IMG/VR virus record: IMGVR_UViG_3300025141_000087
Span: 1 to 62,207 of that record
DNA length: 62,207 nucleotides
Strand: one strand, 5' to 3'
Source of the DNA: a virus
The position numbers and the translations under genes were made by a program. This document shows, piece by piece, positions 8,563-17,651 of this stretch. The notes under the pieces are model-generated. The model saw only the letters and a program-made list of their open reading frames with translations. It did no database searches and had not been told where the DNA came from. Position 1 is the stretch's first letter. Each line of letters begins with the position of its first letter.

Positions 8563-9325
8563 TTGGAGTTATTTCTGCGTAAACTCTTCTTAAATACCTT
8601 GAATCATATGCGAGCATATTATTTACAAAAGAACTAACAGTTTCCCTTTTCCCATCTCCGTTGACTGATATAATGAATAATTTCATTTGATCTGTCAAAA
8701 CAGATTCTGGTAAATTATGTTTCTTTTTGCTCTCGCTTGAAAGTAAGAAATTCTTTTCGTCTCTTCCTGTCAATAGTTTGACTTCAACATTCACTTCAGA
8801 ACGTGGCAGATGGATAATAAATGTATTGTTCTGTGTCTTTTCAATGTTTAAATCCTCTAACAGAGTTTTCTCAAGCTTGTTCACCTGTAAACCAGATAAA
8901 TCAACTGCGTGTGAATTTGTTTCGGAGCAAGAAGGACACGCTAATGATACCTCATATTCTTCTCCATAACCCGTGATCCTAGCAGCGACCACAAGTGCAT
9001 TTTTATCACCAACATATAAGTCATCTACTTTGATTGTCTTATCAACTATTACATTCTGTAGAAGACGATCAATAGCAACTCCTTTTTTCAAAAGAGTCTG
9101 AGAAGTTAATATATCTTCATCTTTCGCCGTCATGTAGCGAATTTCAATTGAATCCTGGTTATGTAAAGGGTGGCCTTCCGGATAGAATAGACCACCAGTT
9201 GGTAAATCAACAAATTCAGTTGGGGTCACAAAGGAAAAACCATCTGTTTTGTTTAGTTGTTCTACGGGTGCGTCTGCGTCGGGATTTGAGACCCCGAGGC
9301 GCGCTTCATTATTTCTAGCTGACAT
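8468..9325 (-). CDS. 26: gp26/gp51-type baseplate hub assembly protein, tail-chaperone role
   Basis: A 285-residue protein. The N-terminal part carries the pattern I associate with the T4 baseplate hub assembly family: TEFVDLPTGGLFYPEGHPLH near residues 36-55, then IEIRYMTAKDEDILTS and KKGVAIDRLLQNVIVD to about residue 95. Two CxxC pairs, C130/C133 (CPSC) and C264/C267 (CPGC), probably form one zinc-binding site. The ORF ends soon after FFWPK at 281-285. The gene lies between tube and tape measure, the usual slot of tail assembly chaperones. The 3' end contains a T7 slip site leading into the overlapping downstream frame. In T4 the related proteins act in hub assembly and are not in the final virion. 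Confidence 0.72.
   Translation of the reverse strand: MSARNNEARLGVSNPDADAPVEQLNKTDGFSFVTPTEFVDLPTGGLFYPEGHPLHNQDSIEIRYMTAKDEDILTSQTLLKKGVAIDRLLQNVIVDKTIKVDDLYVGDKNALVVAARITGYGEEYEVSLACPSCSETNSHAVDLSGLQVNKLEKTLLEDLNIEKTQNNTFIIHLPRSEVNVEVKLLTGRDEKNFLLSSESKKKHNLPESVLTDQMKLFIISVNGDGKRETVSSFVNNMLAYDSRYLRRVYAEITPNVKMECDFVCPGCNATSVIDVPFTTAFFWPK
8479..8485 (-). other. Candidate ribosomal frameshift site (T7 run)
   Basis: The coding strand reads GCG TTT TTT TGG, with stop TGA three codons after that TTT pair's TGG. A tRNA-Phe on the second TTT can slip +1 onto an identical TTT; the next codon is then GGC and the reading frame stays open for 60 codons. A -2 slip would give the same frame with one extra Phe. 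A -1 slip meets TAA after two codons. No pseudoknot was checked. Confidence 0.5.
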
Positions 9326-9338
9326 TTATACCTCTTTT

Positions 9339-9851
9339 TTAATGTATTGTAGCATAATCGTATTGTACTGTTATGGTAATTTCTACCATATCATCACTTG
9401 TATAATCTAAATCTCCAAACTTAATGGCTTGTATCCATGGGTTCCAGAGCTTAAAGGTTTCAATTTCCGAGTTATTAGCTCCAAGTTGTTGTATTCTTAA
9501 CTGGCCGTTCAAGGCACCAACTGAGTCTCTTTTCGACATGGTAAAAGGGGCGCCGTCTTCAGTAACTGAAGGTTCTCTGTAGCCGCCGCGAGTTAAAGTC
9601 CTGTATAATTCTTTACCCACAAAAGGATCAACCGGGTCGACTAGAGTTATATCGATAGGCTCCCATGTAACAACACCAGGATAATAGAATTTATGTCCAA
9701 AGAACATATGTTCTGCTGCGTTAACTGAAAATGCCGGCTTCCCTGCTGTCTTTATAACATAAGCAGGAATATCTGTACCACCTAAGTACAACAACCATCT
9801 ATGTTTTCTTTTTGGTTCTAAAGCACTATTTGCCCAAAATTTTTCTGCCAT
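9339..9851 (-). CDS. 19: Tail tube protein, gp19-like
   Basis: A 170-residue protein, close to T4 gp19 (163 residues). It shows the family's pattern: an N-terminal HRWLLYLGG strand, then FGHKFYYPGVVTWEPIDITLVDP near residues 50-75, and a C-terminal strand region VEITITVQYDYATIH. In T4 such subunits stack as hexameric rings to form the inner tube under the sheath. The gene directly follows the sheath gene, as in T4. It has a GGGAG ribosome binding site, and the motif ACTACTTATA lies 24 bases upstream of the start, so it may have its own transcript as well as read-through. Confidence 0.93.
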   Translation of the reverse strand: MAEKFWANSALEPKRKHRWLLYLGGTDIPAYVIKTAGKPAFSVNAAEHMFFGHKFYYPGVVTWEPIDITLVDPVDPFVGKELYRTLTRGGYREPSVTEDGAPFTMSKRDSVGALNGQLRIQQLGANNSEIETFKLWNPWIQAIKFGDLDYTSDDMVEITITVQYDYATIH

Positions 9852-9875
9852 TTTTTTATTATTCTCCCTCTATAA

Positions 9876-9885
9876 TATAAGTAGT
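9876..9885 (-). promoter_or_regulatory. Candidate phage promoter motif ACTACTTATA
   Basis: The coding strand reads TACTACTTATATTATAG, 24 bases upstream of the tail tube ATG at 9851. It is the same core as at 8261, 12958, 15697, 18682, 32058 and 45686, with C for T at one position. The spacing to the start codon is nearly identical to that at 8261, 15697 and 45686. Confidence 0.45.
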
Positions 9886-9908
9886 AAAATGTTTAAAAAA
9901 TAATTTTT

Positions 9909-12900
9909 TTAATCATCAAATGCAGCTCCAGTATCGGTAATAATGAAATCAAGAGCAATGAATTCAATAGCTCTTGCAGGCTTCAAAAACACCTTAGCAT
10001 ATAGAATATTTCTATCAACCATCTCTGGCGTTGTCGTAGACTCATCAAGTACTACTTTGAAATCTGTAAGACCAAACCCGGCTTTAATATCATTAAGGAA
10101 AGTTTCAACTTGAGAACTGAACTTATTCCAAGTTGAACGCACATTTTGCTCAAACAATGTCAATGCCGCGATTCTAGAAATTTGCTTCTTCGTGTGAATC
10201 AACAATCGACGAACATTAATTCTGTCCAAAGCTGATGGAGTGACCTGAAGCGTTTTCTGGCCAAATATTACAATTCCTTCCGCTGGGAATGAAGCAATTG
10301 GATTAACGTTTGCAGAATAAAGTCTATCTCTATCTTGAGAAGTAAGATGTTGACGAACACCTACAACATTAAGACCAGAAGCCCCCATAGTCAACCCGCC
10401 TCTTGTAAATCCAGCAGGAGCAAACCAAAGTGCTCTTTCTGCTTCACTGAAGGACATTACTCCAAGAGCAACAACAGAAGGAGGCATCCAAAGAATGGCG
10501 TTTGAGAGAGAATCTCTAACTTGTACCCATGGATAGTAAGCGCAACCATAGCTGGTGTTCAAATTTCTATTTTTCATGGTTGTTACAGCCTGATCAACGT
10601 TGCCGCGGCGAGCTGATTCAGCTGCGGTGCCTTCCGAATCGGCAACATGATCGTTTTTTATATCAATAATTGCCAGGGCATCCCCGCGATTCTCGCATGT
10701 AAGCATCAAATGTGCTGTAAGGGCAGAATCTGTAAGACCAGGCATGGTGGCCAAATTATATTCCACAGCCTCTGGGTCTTTAAGCGCGTCAATCGCACGA
10801 TGAACTGTGTAAAATGCATAATTACTGGCTTCAGTTTTGCCCTCTAATAGCGAGTTTCTGAATGGTTCTTTCTCTGTAATATCTAAACCATCAAAACCAT
10901 GAGCAAACACTGTAGTAAACCTATTGAATCGTTTAGTTTCAAGAAGGGTGCTTAAACTCCCGCTACCATCGCTGTTGGCAGTAATCGATGTTCCAGCAGT
11001 ACGACTGCCTGAAATATAATGCGCTCCGTGGCCGGTATCGCTACCACTTAAGTCTTCAAGGGTAAACACCCACGCATCTTCAGTGTATGTTGAATCCGAA
11101 TCAGGATTAAGAGCATTTGGTAGTAATCTAAGGACATCCTTAACGCTCGCATCATATTCAGTTGTACCGCTTCTGTTTGTATCAGCTCCCCAATAAGCTT
11201 GTCGCGGAGAAGACAATCCGCCTTGAATTCCATGATGTCTCAAGGAAACTTTGGGGAAGAAAATCGAACCGGTGAACCACTTACCGGAACCTGCAACGCT
11301 GTGGGATCCGGTTGGGAACAATGCCCATTTCGCAGCTTGCGAGGCCTCAAAATGCCAGTCAATCGCACCCGACATTAGAATGCCGTCACCTGCACCCTGA
11401 GCGAAAATCTTTGAGGCGTTGAAATGCGTAGTGGTGTCCATGGCTGCTTTGCGAATGTGGCCAAATGCGCCACCCGGGGTGCCCCCGGCGCCCTGCTCGG
11501 CTGACCCGCTGAAAGACTTCACGCTTTTTGGTCTTTTATGGCCAAAAACTCCAACGGGGATAAACGTTGGATCCGTTGCGCCACGATCTACATCAACATT
11601 CATGTCGACATAAACAAATTTAGACATATTGGGATAGGCGCCAAATCTTTTCCATCTTCTTTCATCGTCATCCCAAGTTCGAAATTGATTACCAATTTTT
11701 CTTGCGACATAAGTGGGGGAATTAGGGTTCAAAGTACAATTTGAAAATATTTCAACAAATTGTGGCGCGTTATCAGTGTCGTCCAACTTTCGTATAGCAA
11801 CTGTAAATGAACCATAAGGATCTTGCTTGTTTGTAGCAGGCTTAAGATCTTGAATTGAGACTTTAAGATTATTCTGGAGCCATTCTCCGCCGTCTAACCC
11901 TTTAAGTCTAAAAAGTTTTTGCATATTTTCAGGTTGATAAACGGCGTAGGCGCCCAGATCTTGTGAAATGAACCACCCGGTGCCGCCATGGGTAACTCCG
12001 TTAGAATCCACCATACCTATAAGGTTATTCCCCCATTTGTTGGCGCCGTCGTCTCTGCTATCTAACCCAAGAATGATACCCTGGCTTGTGAGACCAGAAG
12101 CAAATAATTCCTCTCTATTTTGATCGAACGTTTCGCCCAGGAAATATCCTTTTGTGCTTGTTGTAATGGTATCATTAACAAGTGTTGGGTTTGTGTTGAA
12201 AACGTTTCTAATATATCTTTCACTATTTCTATTAAAATTGAATGTAACTTTTTCTCCAACATCAGCCTGTAAAGCAGAACCGCTTCTGATAAGAGCTGTA
12301 AATTCATCGCTTCCATTTGAACCCGTGTTAATAAATATTGCCGACCCTGTGAATACAGTAGAGCCGGAATGTGGTACTGTTCCGGAAAGTTCAATACTCG
12401 TTTGATCGTTTAAATACCAAACTGCGGCCAACGAACCCGTTGAGTGACCAGAGGTGAGGCTAGTATGTGGACTTGACCACGAATCAAAAAGAAATAATCC
12501 ATAAGCACCGTTATTGGTGCCAACTGTTTTGGTCTTGGCATTTGCGCCCATGTCCCAACCGGCTTGACCGGTGGAGTTTGCCGCGGCTTTAGAATTTTGA
12601 ACACCAAGAAGCCTCACAACATTTAACGGTTGATTATTCCTCAACCAAGCTTGTGCAGCATATGCAGCATATGTAGGCGCAGTTTTGTTTCCTTCTCGCC
12701 AAACATCTCCTCCTTGGCCGCCAGGAACAGGCTCTCCAAAAATATCAACAAATTCTGAAAAAGAATCTACCTGTACTGGCCTCATCGCGGGGCCGCGTTG
12801 CAATCGCCCAATAACAACTGGACCAATATCTCCGCCAACATTTGTACGTCGTGTATTATCAATCTCATCAATAAAAACACCTGGTGAAACAAATTTAAAT

Positions 12901-12914
12901 TTCTTAGCTGTCAT
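9909..12914 (-). CDS. 18: Contractile tail sheath protein, gp18-like
   Basis: A 1001-residue protein, much larger than T4 gp18 (659). The N-terminus FVSPGVFIDEIDNT and the C-terminal domain (INVRRLLIHTKKQISRIA near residue 890, ending RAIEFIALDFIITDTG) are typical of phage sheath proteins. The core FTRGGLTMGASGLNVVG near residue 835 also fits. The extra length lies in the middle, roughly residues 100-650, rich in Ser, Gly and Thr, and probably forms surface domains. The subunits assemble as helical rings around the tube and contract during infection. The gene is followed by the tube gene as in T4, with AGAGGAG upstream of its ATG and the inverted late-like motif 44 bases upstream. Confidence 0.95.
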   Translation of the reverse strand: MTAKKFKFVSPGVFIDEIDNTRRTNVGGDIGPVVIGRLQRGPAMRPVQVDSFSEFVDIFGEPVPGGQGGDVWREGNKTAPTYAAYAAQAWLRNNQPLNVVRLLGVQNSKAAANSTGQAGWDMGANAKTKTVGTNNGAYGLFLFDSWSSPHTSLTSGHSTGSLAAVWYLNDQTSIELSGTVPHSGSTVFTGSAIFINTGSNGSDEFTALIRSGSALQADVGEKVTFNFNRNSERYIRNVFNTNPTLVNDTITTSTKGYFLGETFDQNREELFASGLTSQGIILGLDSRDDGANKWGNNLIGMVDSNGVTHGGTGWFISQDLGAYAVYQPENMQKLFRLKGLDGGEWLQNNLKVSIQDLKPATNKQDPYGSFTVAIRKLDDTDNAPQFVEIFSNCTLNPNSPTYVARKIGNQFRTWDDDERRWKRFGAYPNMSKFVYVDMNVDVDRGATDPTFIPVGVFGHKRPKSVKSFSGSAEQGAGGTPGGAFGHIRKAAMDTTTHFNASKIFAQGAGDGILMSGAIDWHFEASQAAKWALFPTGSHSVAGSGKWFTGSIFFPKVSLRHHGIQGGLSSPRQAYWGADTNRSGTTEYDASVKDVLRLLPNALNPDSDSTYTEDAWVFTLEDLSGSDTGHGAHYISGSRTAGTSITANSDGSGSLSTLLETKRFNRFTTVFAHGFDGLDITEKEPFRNSLLEGKTEASNYAFYTVHRAIDALKDPEAVEYNLATMPGLTDSALTAHLMLTCENRGDALAIIDIKNDHVADSEGTAAESARRGNVDQAVTTMKNRNLNTSYGCAYYPWVQVRDSLSNAILWMPPSVVALGVMSFSEAERALWFAPAGFTRGGLTMGASGLNVVGVRQHLTSQDRDRLYSANVNPIASFPAEGIVIFGQKTLQVTPSALDRINVRRLLIHTKKQISRIAALTLFEQNVRSTWNKFSSQVETFLNDIKAGFGLTDFKVVLDESTTTPEMVDRNILYAKVFLKPARAIEFIALDFIITDTGAAFDD

Positions 12915-12957
12915 GTTTTACGTTCTCCTCTAGGACACAATTGTAAATGAATTCTTT

Positions 12958-12967
12958 AATAAATAGT
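12958..12967 (-). promoter_or_regulatory. Candidate phage promoter motif ACTATTTATT
   Basis: The coding strand reads AAACTATTTATTAAAG in the gap between the gp15-like gene and the sheath start at 12914, 44 bases upstream of the ATG. It shares the ACTATTTAT core with the other sites. Confidence 0.4.
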
Positions 12968-12990
12968 TTGTGGAAGACTGAAAATCCATC

Positions 12991-13857
12991 TTAATCTCGA
13001 TAAAATCCCCGCTTGTCAATATGCTCTGGGATATCTCCGACAATAACACGTTCTCTCGGTGTTTTAACCTCAACTGCGTTCTCTCTTATAACTATTTTTG
13101 GTTGTTCTTGATTTTTCCCTTCACCGATAAGATACCCCAATACTTTAATCTCAACTTTAGTTTGATACATTCTTTCATCAGTCTCTAAAGAAGAGACATT
13201 ATTTTCTTGAGAAAAGTCTTGTTGTATAAAACTTTCATATCTATGGTCGTCTTTTGTTAAAAGAAAATAATTAATGCCACCAGTCTTTGTAATGAACGGA
13301 GTTATCATCTCGTTCATTTGTTGTTGGTATTCAGATCTTAGCGTAATAGCATATGTTATATCAATATACACTGGTATTGGTATTGATATTGATTGATAAA
13401 CAACCTTTTTGTTCTTTGTTGGAAAATTATTTTGCCCTCGCGATCTAAAAGAATCTGCGTTGGCAAAGTTTTTTGTTTTATCTTGATTTATCCTACGTGC
13501 AATTGTTATTGAGCCGCCTTTTTCGTCAGAAACTGGGGGAATATGCCCATAAAATATACCTTTTTTTGCCGGATCTTTAACTACTGAAGTTCTTTCGACG
13601 GTAATAACCGGCAATATAATAGAACCAGAAATACTCCTTATTTCTGATCTATTTTTTGTTTGGTGAACTCTTTCTGATGCTACCCAAATTACTTCTGTTT
13701 TTTTCCAACCTTTGTTTGTTGTAGAATATATATTTAGATTGTTATCGATATGCTCATACATTGCCGTATCAATAGTTTCTAAAGTGGATGGTGTAATTAT
13801 TCTTTCTTCAACTATGCTAGGGTCTGCAATGCCTGTATGTTTATGTCTAGTTGGCAT
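12991..13857 (-). CDS. 15: gp15-like tail completion / sheath terminator protein
   Basis: An open frame upstream allows a longer product, but I chose the ATG at 13857 (288 residues, MPTRHKHTGIADPS). It forms a TAATG overlap with the preceding stop and has GAGGGG at a proper distance. The segment ISIPIPVYIDITYAITLRSE near residues 170-190, followed by QQQMNEMITPFI, resembles T4 gp15, which caps the tail and joins it to the neck. T4 gp15 has 272 residues. The gene order gp13, gp14, gp15, sheath, tube fits; in T4 the two terminase genes lie between gp15 and the sheath gene, but here the large terminase is elsewhere. Confidence 0.65.
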   Translation of the reverse strand: MPTRHKHTGIADPSIVEERIITPSTLETIDTAMYEHIDNNLNIYSTTNKGWKKTEVIWVASERVHQTKNRSEIRSISGSIILPVITVERTSVVKDPAKKGIFYGHIPPVSDEKGGSITIARRINQDKTKNFANADSFRSRGQNNFPTKNKKVVYQSISIPIPVYIDITYAITLRSEYQQQMNEMITPFITKTGGINYFLLTKDDHRYESFIQQDFSQENNVSSLETDERMYQTKVEIKVLGYLIGEGKNQEQPKIVIRENAVEVKTPRERVIVGDIPEHIDKRGFYRD

Positions 13858-14345
13858 TAGAAAAGCCCCTCGCGAGCACGTATGCATTTAGCAGTTATTT
13901 CCATTCTATTGTTAATTTGGCCAAATAGTTGTTTTGGTTCGTTCAGGGAAACAATCTCATAATGAATCTCGCCATACAGAACAAAATCTCCCTCTCTTAC
14001 AAATAAATTTTGGTCTTCAGTTAATCTTCTCTTATGAAAATGAACGATTATCGAACTTTGTTTGTCAACACCAACATTGCTCATCCAAGCTGTTTCTAAA
14101 TTTTCCCATTCTACTAAAGCGTAAACTCTTATTGGAGGCAAAAATGTCTTCTCAATCGCTTCTCCGTATAATGAATGAAAATTGGTGTGTTCTATGCTTA
14201 TAGGATAATATAAAATTTGTTGGCCTATAACTCTTTCAACAAGCTCATCATTAACCTGCTTTACTAGATCGCGTTCCTTTTTTCCAACAAACAATGGTGG
14301 AGGAGGCTGAGTTGGTTGAGACCATTTATTTTTTTCGCTAGCCAT
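13857..14345 (-). CDS. 14: gp14-like neck protein
   Basis: A 162-residue protein, shorter than T4 gp14 (256). It has a Pro-rich N-terminus (QPTQPPPPLF) and the pattern LYGEAIEKTFLPPIRVYALV near residues 60-80, then REGDFVLYGEIHYEIVSLNE near 120. This fits neck or head-tail connector proteins of the gp14 kind, in which an opening beta strand block precedes an EGD-type turn. It is flanked by the gp13-like and gp15-like genes, which strengthens the call. The stop codon overlaps the next start (TAATG), so the two are coupled. Confidence 0.6.
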   Translation of the reverse strand: MASEKNKWSQPTQPPPPLFVGKKERDLVKQVNDELVERVIGQQILYYPISIEHTNFHSLYGEAIEKTFLPPIRVYALVEWENLETAWMSNVGVDKQSSIIVHFHKRRLTEDQNLFVREGDFVLYGEIHYEIVSLNEPKQLFGQINNRMEITAKCIRAREGLF

Positions 14346-14354
14346 TTTTTAAAT

Positions 14355-15674
14355 TTATCCTACAAATATTGTCATTGGAATTTTTTGTTGAACATTTTTA
14401 GTTGATTCAAGTATTGTAGCGTCTGTTTCTACTAGTTTGCTGTAAGTCAGTTCGTCAAGCGTAGTCTTTAGCTCCTCCCTTAACTTTTCTTGTTCGTCTT
14501 TTGCTTGAGATAGTAAGTCGCTCGCATTTAATGTTACAGATTCTCCTGGTATTGGGATGGTTTGAAACTTGCCTCTAACCTGACCTAACATTTCCTTTGT
14601 TAAAGATAAAGCAAATCTACGAATCCACTGTTTACCAATAGAATTGATACTAGAATATGGTATATTTGCAAATGGAATTGTGTTCATATTGTTAATACCA
14701 TCGGTACCCATGGTTCTATCATGATCTGCGTCATCCCATGCATCCTCATCTATTGTAAACTTAAACCATATTTTAGTTGGCCCCACTTTGGCTGAAGGTG
14801 GGAAAAGTCTAAGTTGATTATTTTTTAATTCATAGGAATAATGCGAATTTCTTGTATAAATTGCGCTTTCAAATGCTTTAGACTGAAGCTTGTTTTGCCA
14901 CACTGGAACGATTTGAAACTGAGAATCATCTGCCCATTGGCCATAAGTCTGAAGATTGCCAACTGTGTTTAGGCCTCCATAATACCCATAAAATCTCCAC
15001 ATTGCATGAGGTGTTTTATAATAAACTTGTCTAATTGTAATCTTTCTCTTGTCTGCTTTATTATAAAAAGGAAAATAATCATTATCTGAATCAACTGATG
15101 CAGAATAAATAATGGCTTGCAAATCATAATCCTGTTGACCTTGAGCAGTGCCAAATGAAGCTGAATATTCAAATTTATCCCCTCCGACTCCAATTTCGTT
15201 GCCGACACCTAGGCTAACTCGTTTTTCATATGAGAGTCTAAATCTAGAATATTTTAAAGCTGCCCCTGCTCCTGCATGTACAAACTCCCCATCTTCTACT
15301 TGTCCGTAAGACAGGCTGGAAGAAAGAGGAGAATTGTTCTTTAATTGACCTCGCCAATCGAAAGAGCCTGTTGTGTCTCCCAAAACACTTCCCAGAACAT
15401 TCTTTGTTTGATGTATGTTAACAATATAAGAATATTCTAAAACAGATTCTTCATAAGCTGCGTAAACATTTGAAGATGATAATTCAATATCTAATACATC
15501 TCCACCTAATTTTTTATAGGTATATGCGACTTGGGCTGCAGCGCCTTCTAAGAATTCAGCAGAGCCAGTGTACATGCCGAAAGGCACTACTGAAGATACA
15601 TGGCCGGCGGTCCCAGTGGCCGGAAGCCTTACTGCGCTCGTCGTACTTGATGGTGATAAAGTTGGAACTGCCAT
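14355..15674 (-). CDS. 13: gp13-like neck / head-completion protein
   Basis: A 439-residue protein; T4 gp13 has 309. The C-terminal third carries the signature-like stretch NSIGKQWIRRFALSLTKEML near residue 345, then QVRGKFQTIPIPGESVTLNA and a charged helix (KDEQEKLREELKTTLDEL). These I associate with the T4 gp13 family, which sits on the portal and connects to gp14. The N-terminal half is Ser/Gly-rich and may add an external domain. It is the first gene downstream of the capsid terminator, with AGGAG before its ATG and a copy of the ACTATTTA motif 23 bases upstream of the start, suggesting a separate neck-tail transcript. Confidence 0.72.
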   Translation of the reverse strand: MAVPTLSPSSTTSAVRLPATGTAGHVSSVVPFGMYTGSAEFLEGAAAQVAYTYKKLGGDVLDIELSSSNVYAAYEESVLEYSYIVNIHQTKNVLGSVLGDTTGSFDWRGQLKNNSPLSSSLSYGQVEDGEFVHAGAGAALKYSRFRLSYEKRVSLGVGNEIGVGGDKFEYSASFGTAQGQQDYDLQAIIYSASVDSDNDYFPFYNKADKRKITIRQVYYKTPHAMWRFYGYYGGLNTVGNLQTYGQWADDSQFQIVPVWQNKLQSKAFESAIYTRNSHYSYELKNNQLRLFPPSAKVGPTKIWFKFTIDEDAWDDADHDRTMGTDGINNMNTIPFANIPYSSINSIGKQWIRRFALSLTKEMLGQVRGKFQTIPIPGESVTLNASDLLSQAKDEQEKLREELKTTLDELTYSKLVETDATILESTKNVQQKIPMTIFVG

Positions 15675-15696
15675 TCATTGGATTCTCCTGTACACA

Positions 15697-15705
15697 CTAA
15701 ATAGT
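15697..15705 (-). promoter_or_regulatory. Candidate phage promoter motif ACTATTTAG
   Basis: The coding strand reads AAACTATTTAGTGTG, 23 bases upstream of the gp13-like start and directly after the capsid terminator. A terminator followed by this motif is what a new transcription unit would look like. Confidence 0.45.
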
Positions 15706-15745
15706 TTGACATGAAAGTAAAATCCTTGATATAGGACATTCTTAT

Positions 15746-15777
15746 ATAAAAAAGCCCCGGGCCGAAACCCGGGGCTT
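15746..15777 (-). terminator. Rho-independent terminator after the major capsid gene
   Basis: On the coding strand AAGCCCCGGG, a six-base loop TTTCGG and CCCGGGGCTT form a perfect 10-bp hairpin followed by a T-rich tail (T6 counting the last stem Ts). It starts 32 bases after the capsid stop codon. The same inverted repeat lacks a T tract on the plus strand, so it is directional. It would insulate capsid mRNA from the neck genes and may stabilise its 3' end. Confidence 0.92.
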
Positions 15778-15808
15778 AGATTAGTCTAACTTTTCGAAAA
15801 AAGCTATT

Positions 15809-17626
15809 TTAGACTAGGTCAGTCACAACAACAAGACCGTACATATCTGCACGAACCATCTTCTTGGCGTAACGCGTCATGACACCCTTGCGGGGCACGA
15901 AGTCTTCTACACCGAAGATTGTAGGAGTGACTTGAAGTGGTACATATGGAGCATACACATACCCACTTTCAAGGAATGATCCGCCCTTGCGTCCAACAAG
16001 AACAAGATTCCTAGTAAAGTAAGGATCAACGTATACGTCCCACTTCTTGCTAAGGCTACCAGTCTTGACAGTGCCAACCGTACCTCTGTCAGCATCACCT
16101 GTTACATCGGCGCGGAAGCCAGCTGTGAATTCAAGAATATTAGCAACCTCGGGACTCACTACGATAAAGTTAGCCCCACCGCGAAGCGTCTTACGATGGA
16201 TCTGAGCAGACACATCGTTAATGGTCTCGACAAGAGTCTCATACCATTCAGACACAGTACCGGTGAAATCAGGTGCTGCAGTAGCAGCGCCTACTTCTTT
16301 ACCGGTCAAGCGGGCAACAAACTTACCAGCATGGCGTGACCAATAGTACGTACCAGCAGTAGCACCCTTCACAAGATCCTCAAGAATCTCGCGATCAATT
16401 TCAAGAGCAATCTGCTCTGAAAGGATACCAGTAAGCTCAACCTCTGCATCGAGGTTGTGATACGCATTAAGGTCCTGACCGAGTTCCGGAGACCATTTGG
16501 CCTTCAGTTTCTTGGTCATCGCCGTCACAGACACGCTATCGACTTTGATATCGATCTCGGGAATGTCGGCATCAGCCTCAAGTCCCCACTGATCTTGACC
16601 AACGATAGAACCAATGGTGTTTCCAGCGGAAGCAGCAACAGTTCCCTCGAAGTTGTCAACAATCGGGAAAGAGAAGTTGTGTGTATAGCCAACTGAGCTT
16701 GACACGTTAGCGATAGAACCGGCGGAGGCCACTGGAATCGCTCCAGCTGCCTCAGTTACGGTAGAACCACTATTGGCAAAGATAATAAGCACCTTAGTCT
16801 GCTCTCCTGCTGTTTGAGTAGGATCAAGACGGGTCAAACGACGTACCATATAGCCAGATTTAGTAGCTCCAGGCTCATAATCAGAAGCACTAAGCGCAAC
16901 AAGATTGTGCTTATTGATTCTGGTGCTATTGGTAGCATCTACCAAGGACGAGAGCGGAACTGTTGCCGCTACATATGAAGAGCCAGAAAGATCTGGATCA
17001 AACTGTACCAGCTTATCAGCAAGAGCAGTATAAGTGGCACTAATGTCTTCCTGGGTGGAAGCTAGACCCGAATTTGACGTTGCCTCGCCAATTCCAGCGG
17101 TACCAGAAGCAACAACCGTCACTACTACACTAGACGCACTACCAGTTGGGGAAGAATAACCATTATTCAAGGAATAAAAGCCATCTTCAGCGTTCTCATC
17201 ATCAAGGTTCATACCCCCAGTGATTTGCTGACCAACTTTACCGCCGCCAAAAAGTGACTCGTTAGCTACGAGATCTAGACGATTTTTATTAAACTGAAAG
17301 TCTAGAAAGAAAATGAGTCCAGACGGGAGACTCATTGGCTGCACAGATACAAGATCATTAGCAATGAGCCCACCAAAAACTCGGCGGACAATCGGGAACG
17401 CGACGGCTGCAAAGCCTTCCACGTCACCACCAGCGCCCATAGTAGAAGCCTCGCGAAGAAGCTCCTTGGCCTGGTTTTCAAGAAGACGAGCCATGCCATT
17501 ACGCGTGGAGTCCTCAGTAAGACCTTCTAGAAGTCCGGTTCTTTCCCACTTCTCAAGTAGGGTAGCACCTTCTCTCTGGAGGTCTCTATTAACAATACCC
17601 TCAGTAAGGGTTTCTAAAACAGACAT
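15809..17626 (-). CDS. 23: Major capsid protein, gp23-like
   Basis: A 605-residue protein (T4 gp23: 521). The helical, charged N-terminus to about residue 60 looks like the delta domain that binds scaffold. LLREA at residues 56-60 fits the T4 prohead protease rule (L or I)-x-E and would give cleavage after E59, close to E65 in T4. After it come FAAVAFPIVRRVFGGLIAND and VQPMSLPSGLIFFLDFQF, typical of gp23. The middle contains an inserted Ser/Gly/Ala-rich region, followed by the HK97-like core and the C-terminal GKFVARLTG and FVVVSPEVANILE-type strands. The gene has a very strong AGGAGG start site, directly follows the scaffold gene, and ends at a strong terminator. Confidence 0.95.
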   Translation of the reverse strand: MSVLETLTEGIVNRDLQREGATLLEKWERTGLLEGLTEDSTRNGMARLLENQAKELLREASTMGAGGDVEGFAAVAFPIVRRVFGGLIANDLVSVQPMSLPSGLIFFLDFQFNKNRLDLVANESLFGGGKVGQQITGGMNLDDENAEDGFYSLNNGYSSPTGSASSVVVTVVASGTAGIGEATSNSGLASTQEDISATYTALADKLVQFDPDLSGSSYVAATVPLSSLVDATNSTRINKHNLVALSASDYEPGATKSGYMVRRLTRLDPTQTAGEQTKVLIIFANSGSTVTEAAGAIPVASAGSIANVSSSVGYTHNFSFPIVDNFEGTVAASAGNTIGSIVGQDQWGLEADADIPEIDIKVDSVSVTAMTKKLKAKWSPELGQDLNAYHNLDAEVELTGILSEQIALEIDREILEDLVKGATAGTYYWSRHAGKFVARLTGKEVGAATAAPDFTGTVSEWYETLVETINDVSAQIHRKTLRGGANFIVVSPEVANILEFTAGFRADVTGDADRGTVGTVKTGSLSKKWDVYVDPYFTRNLVLVGRKGGSFLESGYVYAPYVPLQVTPTIFGVEDFVPRKGVMTRYAKKMVRADMYGLVVVTDLV

Positions 17627-17651
17627 AATTTTTCCTCCTTTTAAACTGTTT

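Noticed and set aside
12062-12394. Minus-strand frame of 110 codons within the sheath gene
   Set aside because: It is an overlapping alternative frame with no start site of its own and atypical composition; the sheath frame explains the region.
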